DNA from: Ancistrus triradiatus
Taxonomy: Eukaryota > Chordata > Actinopteri > Siluriformes > Loricariidae
Direction: 5' to 3'
DNA: 64,000 nucleotides
NCBI GenBank assembly: GCA_025084515.1
Contig: JAJAGP010000237.1
Coordinates: 186,001 to 250,000 of the forward strand
Shown: positions 11,190 to 23,489 of the stretch, one piece after another
Numbering within the stretch: position 1 is the first letter of the stretch
Layout of the letters: each line of letters starts with the position of its first letter
Program-made: the position numbers and the translations under genes
Notes under the pieces: model-generated
What the model was told of the DNA's origin: nothing
The model's input: only the letters and a program-made list of their open reading frames with translations
Database searches by the model: none

Positions 11190-12844
11190 CAGTCGTATGA
11201 AAAAGTTTGGGCACCCCTGATAATTTTCATGATTTTAGTTGATAAATCATTGGTTGTTCAGATCAGCAACTTGAGTTAAATATATCATATAGCAGATGAA
11301 CACAGTGATATTTGAGAAGTGAAATGAAGTTTATAGGATTTACAGAAAGTGTGCAGTAATTATTCAAACAAAATTAGGCAGGTGCATAAATTTGGGCACC
11401 CCAACAGAAAAATTACATCAATATTTAGTAGATCCTCCTTTTGTAGAAATAACAAGCCGCTAAACGCCTCCTACAGCTTCCCAACTCTGGATTCTGTTGA
11501 AGGTGCTTTGGTTGACCATTTCTTCTTTAGGGAAACATCTCCCCAGTTCAGTCAGGGTTTTTTGATGGTTTTCTGAGGGCATGGACCGCCCACATTTTCA
11601 GTAATATTCATGTTCTGGGACTGAGATGGCCATTCCAGAACGTTGTACTCTGGTTCCCTCCTGCATGAATTCCTTAGTAGATTTTTGAGCAGGTTTGGAG
11701 TCGTTGCCTCGGTGCAACTTGTCACTGATTCTTGAACATTGTTCTCAAGAATCTGGAGATATTAACTGGAATCCAATGCAACCCCTCAACTTTAAAAAAA
11801 ACCAAGAATTCCTAGTACCTGCACTGGCCATCAAAAACATCCCACAGCAATGATGTAACCGCCACCAAATTTTACTGTTACTTCGGTAGCAAGTGTTTTG
11901 TCTTGGGATGGGCGTGTTCTTTTTCCGCTCCTTGTTATGTCCAAATAACTCAGTTTTTAGTTTCATCATTAACATTACAAACAGCACTTTACTTTATTCC
12001 AAAATGAAGCTGGATTGTCCAAATGTGCTGTAAGCACCACCTCCATGACTCTGTTTTGTGGCTGTCCTGCAGAAAAAGGCTTCTTCCTGCCATTACTCTC
12101 CCATACAGCTCTCCTTGTGCAAAGTGCGCTGTATAGTTGAACGATGAACAGTGACACCATCTGCAGCAAGAATGAGTTTGTAGGTCTTTGGAGGGTGATC
12201 TGTGGCTTTGACTATGACTGTGTCTCACCATCCTTCGCCTCTGCCTATCTGAGATTTTTCTTGGTCTGTGCCAAGTTCGGGAGTTCCTTAACTAGAACTG
12301 TGCCTGTGTTCTTCCATTGCCATCACTATGTTTTCCTCACAGTGGAACTGACAGCTGAAATCTCTGAAGAAAGCTTTTCCCTTCTCTGAACCATGATGTT
12401 GAACAACCTTTGTTTTCAGGCCATTTGAGAGTTTGTTTTTGAGGGGCTCCCATGTTGCCACTCGCTCAGAGAAGATGCAAAGAGAATAAAAACTTCCAAT
12501 TGGCCACCTCAACACTTTTCTCATCCTAGTGGATTCACTTGTGTATGTAGATCAAGGGTCAATGAGCTTACGAAAACAAATTTTTGTGTTCCAATAATTA
12601 GTGCCTAATATGTATTCAAATGACAGGGTGCCCAAATTTTATGCACCTGCCTAATTTTGTTGGAATAATTACTGCACACTTTCTGTAAAACCTATAAAAC
12701 TTAATTTCACTTCTCAAATATCACGGTGTTCCATCTGCTATATGATAATATTTACCTGAAATTGCTGAGCTGGACAACCAATGATTTATAAAGGAAAATC
12801 ATGAAAATTATCAGGGTTTGCCCAACACTTTTCAATAACGACTA
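11190..12844 (-). mobile_element. Tc1/mariner transposon with decayed transposase
   Basis: Ends CAGTCGTATGAAAAAGTTTG and, inverted, CTTTTCAATAACGACTA, flanked by TA (11188-11189 and 12845-12846). Long subterminal repeats around AAATTTGGGCACCC appear at both ends. On the - strand, pieces such as LKTELFGHNKERKK and QNTCYRSNSKIWW show a transposase broken by frameshifts and stops. Confidence 0.8.
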
Positions 12845-12849
12845 TAGTT

Positions 12850-13772
12850 TTCCATTACCAATTCATGTCCAGTATCCTAATGAGAGTTAGGATCTGGACT
12901 GTGCAAGTCAGCCACGTTATCTCTACTCAAAGTTTTGGCAAAACATTTTATGACCTTTGTGTTTAGGTGTATGGGACAGGAGGTGATTAGGGGAGGTGAA
13001 AACCTATGAATGTCCATTCTTGAGATTCGGTTAGAAGCCACTGAGTGTGTATGGTGAATTCCAAAACATGAGTACATCATAATTTGGACCTATGAGTGCC
13101 TGAAATCAAGGGATCACTAATTAAGAGGGGTGTACACATAATTCGGCAACTAATTAACTAATTTTGTTTAATATTCATTAATGAAAGGTTGTAGGCTTTA
13201 CCTGTGCTCTTCTGAGTGTTTTCTGCCTTTTCCCTGCAGTAAGGCCTCCCTGTCCATGGCAGAGAGGATGGAGGAGAAGAGATGCTCTGAGTGGAGTCTC
13301 CAATGCATGAGACTGGCTTTTCTATCATCATTCCAGCATAAGGTCTCTGTCAAACCTGGATTCACACGGTTGAAGAAAAAAGAACAAAAAAAGAAGAAAA
13401 AGAACATAAGAGAATAAATGAGAAGGAAATTACATAAATAGGCTGAATAAAGATATAATTTTGTACTAATGTATAATAATGACCTTGAACGAACAGCATT
13501 TGATATACAGGGTGTCACACAAGTTCATTTGAACTGAAAGTCTGAACTGAAGTCAAAGAAAAAACATTGCTATGCAATACATTGTATTCATACAGTGAGC
13601 CAATAACACAACACGCAGCCATGTTTAGGAACACTGTTTGCAAAGTTTATGGGAAGAGGATCCATTAATGTATTGAGTGCAACTCTACATTAACTATATT
13701 CTCCTCCTCACAAACACCTACATTTGAGTGTAAGAGAATATAGTGAACATGCTGACAAGTTTCTGTCATAAA
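12850..13772. other. Intergenic stretch, nothing recognised
   Basis: No splice-bordered exon or transposon end found. A G/A-rich block at 13255-13400 gives a short lysine-rich frame that looks non-coding. Confidence 0.45.
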
Positions 13773-13777
13773 AGCTT

Positions 13778-13988
<211 letters not shown>

Positions 13989-13993
13989 CTTTG

Positions 13994-14700
13994 TTAATGG
14001 CTTGACTTTATAAAAAGAGGGCATTAGCTATAGATATATCTGCAGTGTAACGCTACTACCATAGCATTACATTAGTGACATAAATAATCATGGCAGGAAA
14101 CAAAAGACAGTGCACTCCAAGTCATGCAGCATGGCCTTATTCTCAAAAGTACATTCTGTCACTGAGGACATCTGGTATTGGGTTTAAACAGTGCAGTATC
14201 TATTAGAGACTGCAGGGCTATAACTGTGTGCCAACACAACACAAGAACTTTCTTGCTAAGTAACAAAGACATTTTACTGAAGGTTTCTATTTTATTAGCA
14301 CCTTTTTGAAGTTATTGCAAACTCAAAGTAACACTACATCAAAAGAAACATATTCGTGTGAAACAACAGCATAAGAATCTAAATTAAATGTCTCTATCAA
14401 AAGAGTAAAATTACAGTTTAGACGGCACATCTCTACTGTCACATATTTTAGGGAAAACAATATTTTAAAAAAAAATCTTTTAAATGACAACTTGTGGAAT
14501 TCAAGTTGAGAATGGCCAGCAAAAGTGTGGCATGCAATTCAAGCCCTAAAAATAAACATGGAGCCTGGTGGAAACACATCACTGCTGGTCCTTGTAATCC
14601 TTGTTGTAAAACTTGTACATGTACAATTTAGACTATAGTTATACATCTGCTTCTCCACAAGCAGTGTTTGGTTATCCCCCCTTTAAAATTTCACTTCATC
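13994..14700. other. Probable cep68 3' flank
   Basis: AT-rich sequence without a recognisable gene. It may hold part of the cep68 3'UTR, since candidate last exons lie just to the right. Confidence 0.4.
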
Positions 14701-14777
14701 AGTGGTCAGTTGTTCACTGAGAGGCAAGAAGGTTTCTGACAAATTGTGTACAGGTGGGTAGACTGTAATTTTATATA

Positions 14778-14906
14778 TCACAGAGTATGTATGCAGTTAG
14801 GGCAAAAAGTCTGAAGCCTGCAGAGTGAAAAGGTTTTCTCTTTTGCATTTTTTCCATTACAAATAATGTAATCCAGCATAATTTGAATGAGAAGTTGAAT
14901 ATCCTG
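14778..14906 (-). other. Possible last exon of cep68
   Basis: A pyrimidine tract with a 16-T run and CAG precedes a short frame DIQLLIQIMLDYII that ends TGA at 14778. It has little likeness to the end of Cep68, so this is a positional guess. A second acceptor-like site near 14765 precedes another short frame. Confidence 0.25.
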
Positions 14907-15042
14907 AAAAAAAAAAAAAAAATCAGAAGTTATTTCCTCTTTTGCTGTAAATGACTGCATGGACTCCACGCACAAGGTTTGTGCAAAGTTAGTGATTTTA
15001 TCTTGCTGATGAATGACTATGTATACACCACGACAGACTTAC

Positions 15043-15145
15043 ACAGGGAGAAGCAGAGTTCATACAGCACAATAACATCTCTCCCAGTCTGAAGAACAGA
15101 TGCTGAAAGTTGGCCTTGTGGGCCTTGAACCTCTTTCTGTAAACC
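15043..15145 (-). pseudogene. cep68: cep68 C-terminal exon
   Basis: Acceptor ATTTTCAG, donor GTAAGT. One frame reads YRKRFKAHKANFQHLFFRLG, then EMLLCCMNSASP, like YRQFKKDIDEHQS...KGEILLQCLLENTP of human CEP68. Joining it to the shifted frame of the previous exon needs another one-base shift. Confidence 0.6.
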
Positions 15146-18100
15146 CTGAAAATAATCAATTGAAAAAAACATAGATTTGTTGATACTACCTCTAATATAT
15201 TATATATGCTTCATGTCACTGACCTCATAGTCAGCCAAAGAAGCTTTTAAAACACTCTCGATGTCCTCTAAAGGAGGGCAAAGGACCTCCATCTTCTCCG
15301 TCACTCTGTTGCAACCCACCGAATCAGTTTTTCTAAATTGGAACAGAAAGCCTGATAAGAATAAAAAGATAAAAGCTTGTATTAGTTCTTATGTCCAGTC
15401 CCAGCACTCAAATTCAGTCCAAAAAAGGCTTAAGCATCTCACTTGCAAGTTTTTTGCCAGGACAGATTCTCTGGGGGTCTCTTCCTCTTCCTCACCTCAT
15501 CAGTCCTGTCCTCCTCTCAAAGCTCAGACAGTGAATGTAGTCATCTGATCCATGATGGTTTCTATCTCCCCCTGACTGCCTCATGTTCGCTTGACCTGTT
15601 ATCACTGCAATGTAGCCATCCGATCCGCGTCCTCTGTCTGCACTGAAAGATCCTCAAAACTTTGTAGAGGACTATCACAACAGAAGCCGTGATCCTTATT
15701 TTTCCCTGCCCTGTAGAGACCTTGCTGTCAAAAGTTTCCTCCAGCTGTGTCCCTGGAAGCCTAACAAAGCAATGTCCCTTTCCCTAGACTCACAGCCTGG
15801 TTGTGAATGGCTGACTTATCTGCACTGGTGAGGTCCCTTTTTCAGCTGCTGAGACAGATCCTGGAGCTCTGCAGCGGTCAGGCAAAGCGAAGAAAAGAAC
15901 CTCATCCCACTCACCAAGTGACCCATGACTTGGTAAGAGACACACAGACTTTAAGAAAAGTTTGAGATCTGGAAAGTGGAAAAGAGGCCAGATTTCCTGT
16001 AGTGAATATTGGGTTTTCCCTCTGAATCAATACTTTCCATTGATAAACCCATCTGCTCCACAGAAGAATTTGGGCTACTAGATATCCTGACTTCTGAGGA
16101 CTTGCATTGTGTTGGATTTCTTAGATTTAGACTTTGAAACCTTTGAACAGAACCACTTCTAACATGCCTCATTTCAGACCAAGGCTGATCCAAATAAGAA
16201 AGACTAGAAGAGCTGAGAAAACTGTCCAGTTCAATGCCGGAATCTGGCAGAGGTACTTCATCCTGCAGTGGAGTTCTACGTTTGTTTGAACACCATGTGT
16301 GGGTCATGTTAGGTCTTAGAGGATATGTGTAATCCAAGAGATTCTGATACTCCTTGTCAGGGTCCCAGCTGGGAGACTTGCGATCTGGGGAAGGTGGTAA
16401 ACATCTAGGGATCGCACAAGCCCAGTAATTGGCCTGATATGGGGACATGAGTTTAAGTTCAGATGAGGAGCCCTTGTTGTAACTCGGTTGGGAAACAAGG
16501 TGCTGTGAAGAGTCTCTCTCCTGCTTAAATGCTCTTGTTATTGTCTTCTGAATGGGACTAGTATAGGATGCGTATGATTGAGAGAAAGTGCGCTGAGTGG
16601 AAGTCCACTTTGGGCTCAGCGGTATTGTAAGGTCTAGTTCATCTAAAGATGGACTGGAAAGGTTCCAACTTTCACATTTGTTAGCTGAAGGCACAGGGCT
16701 GAAATTTGGATCCTCACAGGTTGAAGAACATAGCCTGAGATCTAATATACTCAGGGAAGTAGAAAGGTCTTCTCTGGATAATGAAGGACAAGAAGCAATG
16801 ATCTGTGGAACACTTTTGTCTTCTCGAGTGCACTTGTCAGACTTGTCAGACATCTCCTTACTTTCTTTTTGACTATTTGCCACATTGCTCATATGTACCT
16901 GTGAAAATATCATTTGCCTTTATGGACGGACATACATACGTACTGTGTACATACAGTTATAATACAGTTTACACATATATAGAAATATATAGAAAAATCA
17001 CCATACCATGTCATAATACTTACTTTCTGTCACAGTACACCCATAAAATAGAAACAAATAACTTATTCCAGCTGTATTTCAACATTATAACCTTTAATAT
17101 CGGATGTGAAAATAATGTTTAAAAATTTCAGAAAATTTTATTTACTAAAAATATAAACTACTGGTAAGGATAAATGATCAGCCCCTTTAGTAACCATTAT
17201 AAACTTGCTCAGGTACAACCAATCACACACCAGGCCAACTGGATCCCATCTGACATAAACTGCAGTGGTTTGGACTGATTGTTCTTTGTTCCACTACTAA
17301 TCGTGCATGCTAACTCAACAAATTCACCATGGTTGCAATGTTGCTTACAGAAGGTCTCCAAGATAAAGCTGTGGAAAAGAACCGGTTAGGAAAAGAATAC
17401 AAGCTGATTTTAAAGGCTCTAACAATCTGAGTGTACCGTTTTGAGCATTATTACGAAGTGGAAAGTCTAGGCATCACCAACATCTTGCCTAATTTAGGAC
17501 ATCCTTCCAAACTGGATGACTGAGACAGGAGGAAATGGAGCTTCATTTTGCACATTTGACTACTGTTGCCATGTGATATCAGACGTAATGGACTTGCAGT
17601 TACTTGCAGGTACTCGGCTATGGACCAGAAGGACCATAATTCAAATCCCACCTCTGCCAAGCTCTCTGTTGGGTTCTTGAGAAAGGTACTAAACCAACAA
17701 ATTGCACATTTTGGACTGCAATCCAAGCACTAAAATCAAATACAGTACATCTCCCAAAACACTCCATGTGAAGCATAATAGTAGCAACAGCATTTTGTGG
17801 TGTTTTTTTTTCTTAAGTGAGGTCTTGGCAGTTTTGAAGGGAAAAATGGATCCAGTCTATTAGGATGTACTCACATTATGCCTGATTACATTGTACTGTG
17901 CAAGAGCACGATTGTACCCCCTAACCATTCCCCCGCTGGCCTGCACTTGCATTGATTAAACGCTCTGGGCGATCATGATACTACTTTTTGTTGTGGCGTA
18001 AGAAAACACAATGCACTATCTGTTTATACTTACTGTGGCTGTTTTGGAGTTATTTTGGGCGTGCTGACACACAGCCTCTCATATGCTTTATAGATTTATT

Positions 18101-19424
18101 AATTTGGCTACTCATACTGCACATATTAGAAGATTTTTACAGAGGCAGCTGATATTGTGTTCCGTGCTCAGGCATGGTTAGCAATCACATGACATGCATA
18201 CCATGCCCAAGTCCAACTGAAATGTGCCTGAGCCCACCTCCTCAAGCAGGCTTGAGCATGGTGCAGAATACCACGAACGTCATGGAGCGATCACACCAGT
18301 CCAACAAACTGCACTTTGGGGGTCAAATGTGCTCAGGCATGGTACAGTTCGCCTAGTGTGAGTATACCTTACATCCAAATTATTGAGGTACAGCTGCCAG
18401 CTCTCTGCTAGATAGCTAAACATGGGCAGGTGGTTCACCTTACAGCATAACAATGACCCCTAATACACCACCAAAAAAAACCCAACAGCATGACCTAAGG
18501 ATAGAAAGGTGAATGTACTTTAGTGGCCAAGTCAGCACCGTTACATAAATACAATCTGTGGCTAGACTTGAGGAGAGCAGTCCATTGTAATCCACCACAA
18601 AATGTGATTGAACTGTTCAGCAAGGAAGAATGGGTAGGCTAAATATTTCCCAATCATTCATGTAAAGCTGGTACAGACATATCTAAAAGACTGACGGCTG
18701 TAATTAAGCCAAAACCTGATTCTGCAGTTCTCAGGGGCTGATCATTTTTCCAACTCTGTTATACTAGTTTTTTATTTTTCATTACCTTTCAGAACTGTTG
18801 CCTTTTTGTTACTCATGATGTACGCCAAATATGTACATAAAGGTGGAAGAAGTTATTTATTACATGGGTTTTGATTTCAGGCTATAAGAAAAACAGTGAA
18901 GGTTTCAAAGGGGTATGAAGATTTTCTATATGCAGTCTAACACTTCGCCCTGACAAATGTGTACACTTTTCATTATGCATGAATCATAATATTCATTTAT
19001 ATTCAAACAGATTGTGGCATATTAATAGATTTAGTGATGATATTTAACATGACAATACTTGAACATGCATTAATAAAACCAAAACACATTGCCAACTTAC
19101 ACTTTCTGAACTCTCATGTGTGAGAGGATTCTTCAGGATGGAAATTTGGTGTTCTGCTGAGATCAGTGGCTTTCTTGGAGTATATAAGCTTCTTCCTGTC
19201 ATGCACCTAGAATTGGGTGCCATAGTAACAGTTTTTTTGCTCACACTTCTTTCTCTGTCTGATTCCTTGGTGTCCTGGCTATGTGGTGGCTTTGTTCTTT
19301 CCCTGGCCTGTGTGAGGCGCCATGCATGTTTACTGCGAATAAGCGCTGGAATCCTGCTCTCATACCTCCCATAGCTGCTCTGTTCCATCTGAGAGGTGTC
19401 TGATAGGTCAACTTCCAGAGTCAT
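15043..19424 (-). CDS. cep68: Centrosomal protein Cep68, 5' half open, 3' half frameshifted
   Basis: Cep68 links parental centrioles with rootletin fibres and takes part in pericentriolar-material organisation. Coding exon 1 is 19101-19424 (108 aa, start MTLEVDLSDTSQ, in-frame TGA just upstream). Exon 2 starts at 16898 and stays open for 315 codons to a TAA at 15951-15953. The conserved family block is clear: YWACAIPRCLPPSPDRKS, then KEYQNLLDYTYPLRP, then the degron-like DSGIELDS. Beyond 15953, homologous coding continues but hops frame several times: DEVLFFALPDR, LTAAELQDLSQQL, TSADKSAIHNQA, PGTQLEETFDSKVSTGQG, QSFEDLSVQTEDADRMATLQ. Exons at 15224-15351 and 15043-15145 then resemble the C-terminal coiled coil (FCSNLEKLIRW; RLGEMLLCCMNSASP). 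Either this copy has decayed at its 3' end or the sequence here carries indel errors. Position between rab1a and slc1a4 matches human 2p14. Confidence 0.85.
15224..15351 (-). pseudogene. cep68: cep68 coiled-coil exon, frame-disrupted
   Basis: Acceptor TTCTTATCAG, donor GTCAGT. It starts AFCSNLEKLIRWV, matching TFCCQLEELICWL in human CEP68. It then hits TGA, and a shifted frame continues VTEKMEVLCPPLEDIESVL, KASLADYE. At least one indel lies near 15308. Confidence 0.65.
15443..15953 (-). pseudogene. cep68: cep68 exon continuation with multiple frameshifts
   Basis: No single frame is open, yet all three give plausible protein in succession: KLFLKSVCLLPSHGS..DEVLFFALPDR, LTAAELQDLSQQL, TSADKSAIHNQA, PGTQLEETFDSKVSTGQG, QSFEDLSVQTEDADRMATLQ and EEEEETPRESVLAKNLQ. 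DE-L-ALP aligns with DEYLALP of human CEP68. A donor GTGAGA follows 15443. At least five indels are needed to restore one frame. Confidence 0.65.
15954..16898 (-). CDS. cep68: cep68 large central exon, intact portion
   Basis: Acceptor TTTTCACAG before 16898 continues the frame from exon 1. 315 open codons, Ser/Pro-rich, with the conserved YWAC...PPSPDR...LLDYTYPLRP block at about 16305-16450. DSGIELDS at 16221-16244 corresponds to the DSGVDLDS of human CEP68, a beta-TrCP degron-like site in a protein known to be removed through PLK1 and SCF in mitosis. The TAA after this point is out of line with the family length. Confidence 0.88.
17585..17725 (+). repeat. tRNA-derived SINE with L2-type tail (partial)
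   Basis: GGACCAGAAGGACCATAATTC, AAATCCCACCTCTGCCAAGC and TTGGGTTCTTGAGAAAGG match the element at 24225-24425 in the + sense. Inserted in the Tc1-like element. Confidence 0.65.
17868..18369. mobile_element. MITE with GTACTCACA/TGTGAGTAT ends
   Basis: GATGTACTCACATTATGCC at the left and GCCTAGTGTGAGTATACC at the right are inverted versions of each other, with a second inner pair (GCAAGAGCAC and GTGCTCAGGCATGGTAC). Non-coding, nested in the Tc1-like element. Confidence 0.6.
19101..19424 (-). CDS. cep68: cep68 first coding exon
   Basis: Begins ATG at 19424-19422 and ends AGT|GTAAGT in phase 0. It encodes 108 residues including QSSYGRYESRIP, comparable to the QSYGR stretch near the N-terminus of human CEP68. 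Lys/Arg/Ser-rich and probably disordered. Confidence 0.8.
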
Positions 19425-20219
19425 AGGAACACACTGCAGTTCTGACGAGCCTCATTTGTTTCCAGTGATAAGCAAACTGACAAAAAAAAAAATGACATCC
19501 AGTATAAATACATACTTTCAAAAGGGAACCACATAGCACACTCATGAATTCAATTACTGTTATTACTTGTGAATGTGCATTGAGAGTTTATGCTCGCACT
19601 TGCCTGACATTCAAGATTTACTTTATTTGGCTACCAAACTAACAGGGCACTATAACAAGGGTTACATAAAATGCCACTGTCTCTTAGAAGACCTTCACTC
19701 ACTGTGTAAAAGTGCCTCTAGATCTTTAAAGGTAAAACCCTATAAGCCTGCAGAATCACTCATTTAAATTTGAGGTCACAATATTGGTGTTCCTTGATTA
19801 ATTACATATAATATGCTGTGATTGTCTTGATAGATTAGTTGAGCATATTGTCTACAGCTGGTGGTATTCAGTGATGGCTTAAAACTTTTAGTTCAGTTTT
19901 TGTCATATTTACCATTTAAAAGATTCATTCAAGTGACTAAGGAGCAAAGCTATTCTATTTTGAATTCTGGGAAATTACTGATGATGCTAATTATTCCTAG
20001 ATCACTGAATAACGACATTATTAAATATTAATACTGGAATGCACCGATGCCCCCTGATGTTCAAGTATCTGTCGATACCAACTCTAACTTAACTACTCAA
20101 TAGGTGCCTATAAATCCTGAAATTTATAGTATTCCACTTTTTATAGATTAGCATATCTTTATTTTGGTTAAAGCAGTGCTCCATGTCCTGTTCTGGCTGT
20201 GTTGACAGTGACATGATGC

Positions 20220-21570
20220 ACTAAATTGCAACACTATTCTAATGCTGAGTAACAACCTTGTTTGCTCTCAGAACAGCTTGAATACTTTGTGGCATAGAAT
20301 CAGCAAGGTGCATGAACCATTCCCTAGATATTCTGGTACATGGTACCATGACTGAATGGCACTGGTGCTGCAGATCCGTCAAACGCATATTCTCTGGTAC
20401 TACTACTTCCCATATTACTCTTTTGGGTTCCAAGCTCATCTGTCATCTGTGCTTTGGAACAAGTTGAGTATGGATACTTATATCCATTCAAAGTATCCAT
20501 TGAATGACACACTCGAAGACATTTTGTCCAGTTGACAGACGTTGAGAGGGGTGAATCATTGGACTAAGATAAACAGGATGGTAATTTTCATCAAATTGCC
20601 TGCCATCTAGGCTGTTCCAACCCAGCTCTTTGGGGTGTTGGGAGCAGTGTTTCCATGAGGGAATGCACATGTGGAACAGGCTCTGGATGGCCCAGACCGG
20701 CCACTAGTAAAGAGGATCATTTGATCCACCAACAAGCACGAGCAGCTCCCACACTTTCTTGTCCATCCAGACACAGGTTGCACTTTCACTACACACCCTT
20801 GTCTCTGCCCGGACCAGGCACTTAGCAGAAGGAAATTTGTTGTCATGGCACCCATTATGTGTCCATTATGTGACAGCCAGCCACCATTGCCTTCATTTGC
20901 AGTGATGTCATGAACAAGAAACCTGGAGCAGTATTGTCTTTAGTGAGAAATCCAGGTTCTGTTTGGGAGCCAGCAATAGCTCGAGTATGGAGGCCTCGTG
21001 GTGAGCACTTCAATTCCGCCATCGGAAAAGCCAGTCAGTCACCCTTAGTAGTGATACAAGGGACACTAACAGAGCAGCGATATGTGCAGGACATCCTGTG
21101 ACCACATGTTGCCTTTTGTGGCAGGGCTTCCATCTGGAATTTTTCAGCAGGATAATGGTCACCACACATAACAAGGGTTTGCCAGGAATGTCTCCGCCAG
21201 ATTGCAACACTTCCTTGGCCTACCTGATCATCAGATTTATCACCAATCGAGCATTTTTGGGAACAGCAGGGACACCAGCTTTGACAACATACCAGTGTGC
21301 AGGACCTGCAGGCCCAGCTGCAACATCAGTGAGCAAATGTGTCATAGAGACATGTCTAGCAATCAATGATCTCTCACCAACAGGTACATTACCCAAAAGT
21401 AGCCTCTTTATATAGCCTTTTTTAGGGCAGTGGGAGAAGAACTTATACACCCTCTTGTGGCAAGACCCAGTGTCTAATCTGATCACACCTGTAATCATTT
21501 ACATATCTGCCTGAGACATAACTGCATGCTTGAGTTTTGCAGCAATTCAACATTTCTATCTGGGTGCGTT
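20220..21570 (+). mobile_element. Tc1/IS630-type transposon remnant
   Basis: + strand pieces read ARVWRPRGEHFNSAI, SPLVVIQGTLTEQRYVQDIL, VCQECLRQIATLPWPT and DLSPIEHFWEQQGHQL, the conserved blocks of a Tc1-type DDE transposase in the right order. Stops and frameshifts interrupt them. A related fragment is at 60540-60910. It lies upstream of cep68 coding exon 1. Confidence 0.75.
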
Positions 21571-21574
21571 ATTT

Positions 21575-22600
21575 TTTGGGAATTAGTATTTGGCTACATT
21601 CTGAAATGACTTGCAGCAAACTTTATAACAACGTGTTTATTCAGTGCATATATAAGCACTTGGCTTTAACTGTAACAGCTGCAAGTTAGTTGCAGTAACT
21701 TTCAATCAGAGGTTGATGTCTGGTGTACACCTACCACATGCTACATTGGTACATAGCGGACTGCTTGTTTGGACACCACCATGGCAACTATGAACTGAAA
21801 GCACAGAGCTAATGCACAGATCAGCAAATACGCAGCAAAATCCCAAGTGTTAGATTATTGTCTGCTATATTCATTTGTGACTTTTATTAAGATGTAGTTG
21901 TAAATTGAACATACAGATTGTGCTTTGTACCATTACACCTTTTCTAATCTGGCATGTTTTTGAGTGACACTGCAATAGGTTGGGCATCCATACTTAGTTG
22001 AATTCCTAAATTAAGGTATCAATAAATAAAATATGATATTTTTGCATATTTAAATGATTCACTAACAGGGCATCTAAACTCTGAGATAAAACACTAGTGG
22101 GTTTTGTGTTTCATTTTTTCTCATATGGTTTCATATTTATACAGTGAAGTTTGCATAAACGAGTTATATTTGAGTTTTCAACCTGCAAAATTTGTTTTGA
22201 TTTAAGATATTACATTGTTAATCCCCAATGAGAAATTAGAGACTACACGTAAGACTAAGTTTGTATAAATGGAAATTATTTCAGATGCACTAGTTTAGAC
22301 AAAAATGGTTAAGAAAATGTTAAATAGTTAATATTAACCCATTCGTCGTTTACACATGAAAACCTGCAACAGAGAAACACCCAGTCATCGAGTAAAACGT
22401 CAAATAAAATAAACCCAATCTTTTTATATCCAGATATTACTTGAAAAAGGCCAATAGGCTAAAGGGTTTAACAACGACCTGTCCTATTACAGTTAGTTCA
22501 CCATAGCTTAAAAGCTGTCAGCAGCTCTTAAATGAGAGCTTGGGTTAAATAGTGAGATAGGATTTAAACAGCTTCACTTTCACTCAATTTAGAGACCTCT
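21575..22600. other. cep68 5' intron, nothing recognised
   Basis: AT-rich sequence without exon-like frames or transposon ends. Confidence 0.4.
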
Positions 22601-22667
22601 TCTGATCATCACCAACACTACGAGGCAGCCATTTTATGCAGACGAGCGTGAAACAATGTAACATACC

Positions 22668-22850
22668 TTCTGTACAGATGTAGCGCAAAAATAATCCAAT
22701 TTAAAGGCATAATGTACATAGAATTTATACATAAACTATATATCTAACAGTTTATCGTATGACCACAATGAAGAAGCACTTGAGTCGGTCAGTGAGTCGG
22801 TTCCTTTTAAATGAATCATGTAAAACGGAAGAGGCAGAGCCAATAGAAAT
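22668..22850 (-). promoter_or_regulatory. Candidate cep68 non-coding first exon and promoter
   Basis: A donor-like AGAAG|GTATGT on the - strand has its last exon base at 22667 or 22668. A GCCATTTT motif (YY1-like) lies at 22628-22635. The nearest translated exon has only a short leader and an upstream in-frame stop, so a separate 5' exon is expected. No transcript evidence is available. Confidence 0.3.
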
Positions 22851-22861
22851 AGCAGCTGTAC

Positions 22862-22875
22862 TGCGCGCGCGCGCG

Positions 22876-22935
<60 letters not shown>
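22862..22935. repeat. (CG)n-(CA)n alternating purine-pyrimidine tract
   Basis: Alternating GC dinucleotides followed by about 29 CA units. Nearly the whole tract alternates purine and pyrimidine, which favours Z-DNA. Confidence 0.95.
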
Positions 22936-22936
<1 letters not shown>

Positions 22937-23489
22937 CATGAGCATTTTTTCTTTGTTTTAATCTACTTTTGTCGATTTCCATTAAAACAGAGAACACAAC
23001 CAATAATATTACCACATTGCTGTTTTTTTAATGTTAATACAAAGGTAAATTTGTCTAAATAGTTTGTAAAGTTTTAAAAGTAAAAAAGCCTGGTAGGGTT
23101 TTATTGCTAGTTATTCTGTGCTATTATTTAGTCATGCTTTAAAATTCCTACTAAACAAAAACACCAAAGCCCAGCATATGTTGTGTTTTGGACACTAGTG
23201 TGCCGGTAAACCAGCATTACCAGCAAGAGCAGTAAGAGCATTTCACCAGCTAAGCCATCACCAGACTACTATTACTCAAATTGAACCCTAGAATATGAAA
23301 GCTGTATAGTCTAGATAACTGACCAGCGTCTAAAATGCAACATACTGTAGATTAGCAGTATACTATTTTAGCAGTGTATGTACCTACATAGATACCTTTC
23401 AATCTTAAATCTCTAATCTATTTTATTTGCTATTTACTTACTATTTGAATATATGTAATACAAAATTGTAACTTTTTTGGCTTGGTTGG

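Larger units (their letters stand above)
17155..18770 (+). mobile_element. Tc1-like transposon carrying nested insertions
   Basis: Ends are inverted copies: AAATGATCAGCCCCTTT near 17173 and AGGGGCTGATCATTTTTCC near 18732. Worn + strand transposase is readable: DRKVNVL.WPSQ and LDLRRAVHCNPPQNVIELF, KEEW. It lies in the intron between cep68 exons 1 and 2, and a SINE and a MITE interrupt it. Confidence 0.75.

Noticed and set aside
13181..13417. 78-codon frame ending in lysines
   Set aside because: Low-complexity end, no recognisable domain and no conserved splice borders; probably chance.
16597..17122. + strand frames over cep68
   Set aside because: They are antisense shadows of the cep68 exon.
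22752..23015. Open frame across the CA repeat
   Set aside because: Val-Cys repeats from a microsatellite; no splice or homology support.
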